The notes below the pieces were generated by a model. The model saw only the letters and a list, made by a program, of their open reading frames with translations, ran no database searches and was not told the origin of the DNA. This document shows positions 59,008-64,000 of a stretch of 64,000 bases of DNA, in pieces; position 1 is the first letter of the stretch, and every line of letters starts with the position of its first letter. Source of the DNA: Laetiporus sulphureus 93-53 (lineage: Eukaryota; Basidiomycota; Agaricomycetes; Polyporales; Laetiporaceae); contig NW_024468586.1 in NCBI RefSeq assembly GCF_001632365.1, forward strand, positions 62,001-126,000. The letters are read 5' to 3'. The position numbers and the translations under genes were made by a program.

Positions 59008-59563
59008 GTGTGGGGCTAATGATTCGATTGTCTGATGATGGCTGCTGCGAATGATGACCCCAGTTAGTCCGTGGAGGACATGATCAGTCTTGTATTCTCG
59101 CAATGTAACGTTACTTTGGATTGTGCTCTGGATTGTCAGTTGGAATTCATAATCTTTTATTATCTGAGAGCGGACGAGACTCCGAACCATCTTCGTTGAT
59201 TATCCTCGTCTCCTCAGGCTCTAGAGTTCAACGGTCAACATCGCCGAGCGCTCAGCGCTCAGGCCTCCAGAGCTCCATGCTTTGAGCGTGCGCACGGACG
59301 AGTTTGACTTATCTCATGGAATTGAACGCACACCATTTCAGACAGGCGATCCAGCATGGTCGCGAGTGTGGCCATGGCTAGGTAGCGGTGAGAGTCAGGT
59401 GAAGTGATCGTGATTTCACACTGCTCTGGTCTTCCCAAGTGCTCCACTAGTAGGCTACTGGCACACTTTTAACACTGCTGGTCTGGCACATTCATCCCAT
59501 CTGCCACATGGTCTCTCTTGAGTGTGACAGTTGTCTTCTCCTCATTGACATGAATACTTATAG
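59008..59563. other. 3' flank of NTPase copy C and upstream of F-box gene
   Basis: 59030-59115 is the reverse counterpart of the 3' flanks of copies A and B (GTCCGTGGAGGACATGATCA). The remainder is unique and includes a presumed promoter for the F-box frame. Confidence 0.5.
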
Positions 59564-59736
59564 ATGTCAATCAATGTTCTCAACCTCGATGTATTGACCC
59601 ACATCGCTTCCTATCTCCCAACAATTGATGCATGTGAGCTCTCTCTCACAGCCAGTTGGATTTATCCACTAGTGATGCATCAAGCCTACCATATCATTAT
59701 CCTCGTGCATCTTCAGCAGCTCAGGAGCCTCTGTAC
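59564..59736 (+). pseudogene. F-box protein gene, 5' fragment cut by copia-2
   Basis: The frame begins MSINVLNLDVLTHIASYLP and continues TIDACELSLTASWIYPL and LVHLQQLRSLC, matching the F-box (SCF adaptor) motif with its L-x-x-L/I-x-x-Y/H-L spacing. It ends where the copia LTR starts (TGTTGGAATAGC at 59737). The rest of the gene should lie beyond the right edge, on the far side of the element. Confidence 0.7.
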
Positions 59737-60058
59737 TGTTGGAATAGCAAGCATAGACAAGACTAAGTATGGACTTACAATCTCACTTAACAGTAGGTAT
59801 TTCCTTTTACGTACTTATCGGAGATTAGCGCCCGTCAGACTTTTCACTCGCTTCGCTCCTTCCCCCGGGCTTCAGTTGCTCATCTATCAGAGAACTGAAG
59901 CCCAGTGAGTCCTTCTGTCATTCTACCTGAAAGTATCTTATATACTAATGTACCATAGCTCCGTTAGGTACATACTAATAGAGTTGCTGATCTATCAAAG
60001 AACTGAAGCCCACTCCGTTAGCGTGTCCCCTCGTCCACTCGTTCTTCATCTGTTTACA
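59737..60058 (+). repeat. 5' LTR of copia-2
   Basis: It starts TGTTGGAATAGCAAGC and ends TTCATCTGTTTACA (322 bp). Two copies of a TATCA(A/G)AGAACTGAAGCCCA segment lie at about 59885 and 59994. The pairing 3' LTR is outside the window. Confidence 0.8.
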
Positions 60059-60076
60059 GGTTATGAGCCCTGCCGG
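60059..60076 (+). promoter_or_regulatory. Copia-2 primer binding site, half-tRNA(iMet) type
   Basis: Directly after the LTR, GGTTATGAGCCCTGCCGG is complementary to an initiator-tRNA anticodon arm (GGGCTCATAACC) rather than to a tRNA CCA end. Confidence 0.8.
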
Positions 60077-60129
60077 CCACTACGAGATGTCACTCAGCAA
60101 TCAGGAATCATCAGTCAGGACCCCACCTC

Positions 60130-63100
60130 ATGGAAGATGGATCGAACTGGGTGCTCTATAAGGAGCAACTCAGGTCCGCCGTAACGGCGAAGAAGCTGGT
60201 GCGATATCTTGATGGCCGCGACAAGGAGCCTACTGCACCCATGGCTCCAGGGGTGGATTCTGATGCAGATGAGGCGTACGCAGATGCGTACGACACTTGG
60301 GCCACCAGACATGAGGCGATCAAAATGCTTCTATACCAGACGCTACCAGAAATGCTGAAACTCCGGATTATCCCTGAGAAGAAGGCGTTTGGAGCTTGAA
60401 AGGTGGTCATAGCTGAGTACGACAACCGTGGTGACTTTGTACAGGCTGAACTACTCTGACGGATGCATGCTCTCTGCTGCACTGAGGAGAAGGACCCCCG
60501 ACCGATTCTAGATAGGCCCCAGAAGCTCAAGGCCGAGTTCACGACAGCTGGCGGCATTCTTGACGACAAGCAATACCATGTGCTCATCATCAGCTGCCTT
60601 CCAGAGTCTTATCGCCCTGTTGTATGCACCATCCTCTCCACTGCTCACCTGGCTTCCATGCAGGCTACTGGCACTACCACAACTCCCACTCCCACCATCG
60701 CATCTGATGAACTCTTATGCCAGATCTACTCAGTCGCACATGATGAGTTTGCTCTGGATGAGTCGCAGAGCACTGCAGAAGACTCTGCGCTCATGATGAG
60801 GTTGGGTGGCAAGGACGTGAGGAAGACATGCAACAATTGCAGTAAGCCTGGCCATCTGAAAGCAGACTGCTGGGCAAAGGATGGTGGAAAGGAGGGCCAA
60901 GGGCCACGGAGCAAGAACCGGGGAAGAAAGCATGACAAGGGCTCCGGGGGAGCCAGTGCGAATGCGGCAGCAACAGGGAACGATGAGGCATTCGCATTCG
61001 CCATTGCGACTGACTTTTCGAAGGTCGAGGGAGCGAAGCTCCCAAAGCTCACCAGAATTCTCGATTCTGGCGCAAGCCGACACTTCAATCCAGTACACGT
61101 GAATTTCATCACCTTCCGGGAGACCGAGTGCAAGCCGATCACTTCAGCTAATGGATGTATCTTTTATGCCACAGGCGAAGTTGATGTTTGCATCGACACT
61201 GTACACAAGGGAAGGAGCGTGAAGTTTACGCTACATGACGTTCTTTACATGCTGTCCATGCCCTTTGCTCTCATCTCCATCAGCTGCACTATGAAGGCTG
61301 GCTATGCCATCCATTTTAAGCACGACAGGTGCCATGTCGTCTCCCCTCGAGGTACCACTGTGTTTGTAGCTGCCGAGCGCAATGGTCTGTACCCCCTACC
61401 TGGATCGTTGATCCTATCAGCACCCGCGAATGACACAGCATTGACGATGACACTGTCACTCACTGAGTTCCACTGTCACATGGCACATGCCCATGTCCCT
61501 GCCCTCAAGAAAGTGGTTGAGGCCAATATTGTCACTGGAGTGCGACTCGAGGACTCGACCACCAATTTCTGCGAATCATGCACAAAGGCAAAGCAGACTC
61601 GTGAGTCATTCCCAAAGGCACGCTCAAGCCCGCAAGTGACCGCGTATGGTCAGCGCGTGCACACGGACGTATGGGGGAAGGCGCCGGTGAAGTCCCTAGC
61701 AGGCAAGGAGTACTACATCTCCTTTATAGACAATTACTCAGACGAGGTGATCATCTGCCCTATTGCCCACAAAAGCAATGTCCTCACTCATTACAAGGCC
61801 TACAGCTCGTGGACGAAAACTCACTGAGGTGTCAAGGCCATCAAGGAGCTGCAGAGCGATAATGGAGGGGAGTACATGAGTACAGATTTCCAGACTTACC
61901 TGAAGAGCGAAGGTACGCACCATCGTCGGACCGTGCATGACTCCTCGCAGGAGAACGGCAAAGCTGAACGCATTAACTGTACGCTTGCCGAGCACTCCCG
62001 TACGCTACTCTTCGACGCGGACCTCCTCAAATTCCTATGGGCTGAGTCCGCCATGCACACTATGTGGCTTCACAACTGCACGATGATGCACAGCACCCCT
62101 GGGTCGACCCTGCATGAATGCACTACCATGAGAAACCCCATCTTGACCCCCTACCGCATTTTGGATGCACTGTATGGGTGCGTGTTGACGCAGCCTCAAA
62201 GCTTGATCTGAAGTCGCATCCAGGCTGCTGGGTTGGGTTTGATGTGCACAGCAAGGGCCACCATGTGTACTGGGTTGACAAGTGCAAGGTATCCGTCGAA
62301 CGCAACATGCATTTCATCAAGGAAAATGCACCCATCTCCATTAACGTCCAGTCCAAGGGGGAGCCGAACAAGGCCAAAAGTGGCCAAAATGCGCCTATGG
62401 GCACTTCACTCCAACCTCCATCGACCTCCACATTAGCTGCGATCATTGCGCCATCCAACGCTGTCCAACAGCCTGTGACCATCCTGAATGAGTTGACAAA
62501 TGTGAACGCTGAGCCACTGCAGCCAGAGAGCATGGCGATCAAGCCAGAGAGCATGCCCGAGCCAGGAGCTGGATGTCCTAAATGCGTACGTCAGCTGTCT
62601 CAATGGATATGTGACTTACAGTCAGGTACCAGCACCACCGGTAGACGCGGTGCACAGCACGTTCCGAGGAGCGTTCTCGAGCATGCAAAGCTCGTGCAGA
62701 ATCAGCCAGAGGATGAGTCCGACGATGAGGGGGAGACCCTCTATGCTCTGGCGGCCATGGCTGGTGACACTCCATTGTACCGTGAGGTGATGGCCGGGCC
62801 AGAACACAAGCAATGGTGAGAGGTGATGCAGGAGGAGCTGGCAAAGATAGAGGTGATGGGAATCTACGAGCTAGTCGAGAAGCCAGGGAATGTGCACGTC
62901 GTTGGATTGGTATGGTCGCTCCACAGGAAATGCGACGAGAACAATGAGATTGCGAAGTACAAGGCACGCCTGTGCACGCAAGGGTTCTCGCAGATCTCGG
63001 GCATCGACTTCGACCAGATGGCGTCACCGACAGCGAGTCTTGCATCGCTACAACTTGCACTCATGCTTGCCACTGCTAACGACTGGGAAATCCACCAGAT

Positions 63101-64000
63101 AGACTTCAAAAACGCATATCTGAATGGCGAGCTTGATGAAACCATCTATATGAAACAGCCGCGTGGTTTCGAGGTTCCCGGATGTGAAGACTGTGTCTGG
63201 AGGCTCATCAAGGCACTGTATGGCCTCAAACAGGCTGGCCGACAGTGGTATATTCAGCTCTGTGAGCTGTTCACTGGCCTGGGTCTAGAGCGAAGCAAAC
63301 ACGACTTTGGTGTGTTCTTTGCCTTCGTCTCTAACATCATCATTATCATAGTGGTTCATGTCGACGACTGCACACTGATCACCAATACGATGACCACCAT
63401 GACCGATCTCAAGTGGGAGCTCGCTGCACCGTTCGAAATTGTCAACCTGGGCGAGGTGCACTGGCTGCTAGGATTTGAAATCTGCTGCGACTGCACTGCC
63501 CGCACCATCTCTCTCTTGCAAGCCATGTACATCGACACGATACTCGATCGCTTCGGCATGATGGAAGCTTATGCACTCATGGTCCCGATGGACCCTCACG
63601 TCAATCTCTTCGGCATCGAGCTCACGGACGAGGATCACGTGCACATGGCTCACAAGCCATATGCAAGGCTTGTCGGGAGCCTAATGTATGCCGCTATTGG
63701 CACACGTCCTGACATCGCATTCGCCACTTCGACTCTGGCGTGCTTTATGGCTGACCCAGCACCCATGCATTGGGAAGCCGCAAAATGCGTGCTGTGCTAT
63801 CTTAAAGGCACACGTGACCTGGCCTTGACGTTCAGTGCAACAACCGACAGTCTTATAGGCTACACCAATGCTGACTGGGCCTCGCAAGCCCACCATCACT
63901 CGATCTCAGCCTACAGCTTCCTCTACTCTGGGGAAGCTGTCAGCTGGTCTTCGTGCAAGCAGCCTCTCATCACGCTGTCTTCCACGGAGTCCAAATACAT
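60130..64000 (+). pseudogene. Copia-2 gag-pol polyprotein, interrupted
   Basis: Gag begins MEDGSNWVLYKEQLRSAV. TGA codons occur at about 60397 and 60457. The knuckle CNNCSKPGHLKADC (60830), protease ILDSGASRHFNP, integrase H-H-C-C (TEFHCHMAHAHVPALKK ... CESCTKAK), VHTDVWGKAPVKS and ELQSDNGGEYMS follow, with TGA at 61825. A frame change lies near 62120-62210. Then WVGFDVHSKGHHVYWVDK and TGA at 62817. RT follows with VHVVGLVWSLHRKCDEN, QIDFKNAYLNGELDETIYM, ALYGLKQAGRQWY and the catalytic VVHVDDCTLI. RNase H (IGYTNADWASQ) is incomplete at the edge. Confidence 0.88.

Larger units (their letters stand above)
59737..64000 (+). mobile_element. Ty1/copia element copia-2, right end outside the window
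   Basis: LTR, PBS, gag, protease, integrase, RT and RNase H are seen in order. It runs off the edge within RNase H (ITLSSTESKY). At least four in-frame stops and one frame change make it defective. It differs in sequence from copia-1 but uses the same unusual primer type. Confidence 0.92.

Noticed and set aside
1..64000. tRNA or rRNA genes
   Set aside because: The only tRNA-like stretches found are the primer sites next to the two copia LTRs. They cover just an anticodon arm and lack the A and B boxes of a gene. No rRNA sequence was recognised.

Overview
The window is nuclear DNA of a filamentous basidiomycete, most likely an Agaricomycete. Genes are broken by many short introns (about 45-65 nt). 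The recognisable products are a Golgi pH regulator, an AreA/GATA factor, an MFS sugar porter, a Neo1-type P4-ATPase, NST1, a basidiomycete-type P450 and Crinkler-like NTPase-nucleases. LTR retrotransposons make up a large part of the middle. Intergenic DNA is GC-balanced with no bacterial signals. An 880-nt run of N (53918-54797) is an assembly gap.

Layout. 1-2001 (-): GPHR/GPR89, C-terminus off the window edge. 3808-6690 (-): two-finger GATA factor with an AreA-type N-terminal domain. 6691-12089: poorly coding. 12090-14393 (+): sugar transporter. 15112-43150: a repeat-rich island holding tandem, mostly broken copies of two gene families, all on the minus strand. One family encodes an NYN-domain RNase. 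The other encodes a P-loop NTPase fused to a C-terminal PD-(D/E)XK-like nuclease. NTPase copy A is split by a 9.2-kb Ty3/gypsy element (16868-26064). A Ty1/copia element (29105-35968), itself interrupted by a gypsy solo LTR, sits between NYN copies 1 and 2. NTPase copy B and NYN copy 3 follow. 43560-44960 (-): decayed cytochrome P450. 46319-50627 (+): Neo1-type flippase. 50845-54953 (-): NST1, containing the gap. 55595-59007 (+): the only intact NTPase-nuclease (copy C, 1044 aa by my exon model). 59564-59736: start of an F-box gene cut by a second copia element that runs off the right edge.

How it fits together. The housekeeping genes (GPHR, Neo1, NST1, GATA factor) act in separate processes and show no operon-like logic. 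The informative part is the NYN/NTPase-nuclease pair: an RNase gene lying just 5' of an ATPase-nuclease gene in the same direction, duplicated together with its upstream flank, then eroded by retrotransposon insertion, frameshifts and C-to-T changes that turn CGA into TGA. The NTPase-nuclease resembles the fungal/oomycete Crinkler (CRN) effector architecture. Its coupling to an NYN RNase is the best candidate here for an undescribed system. Function in defence, conflict or selfish behaviour is inference only.
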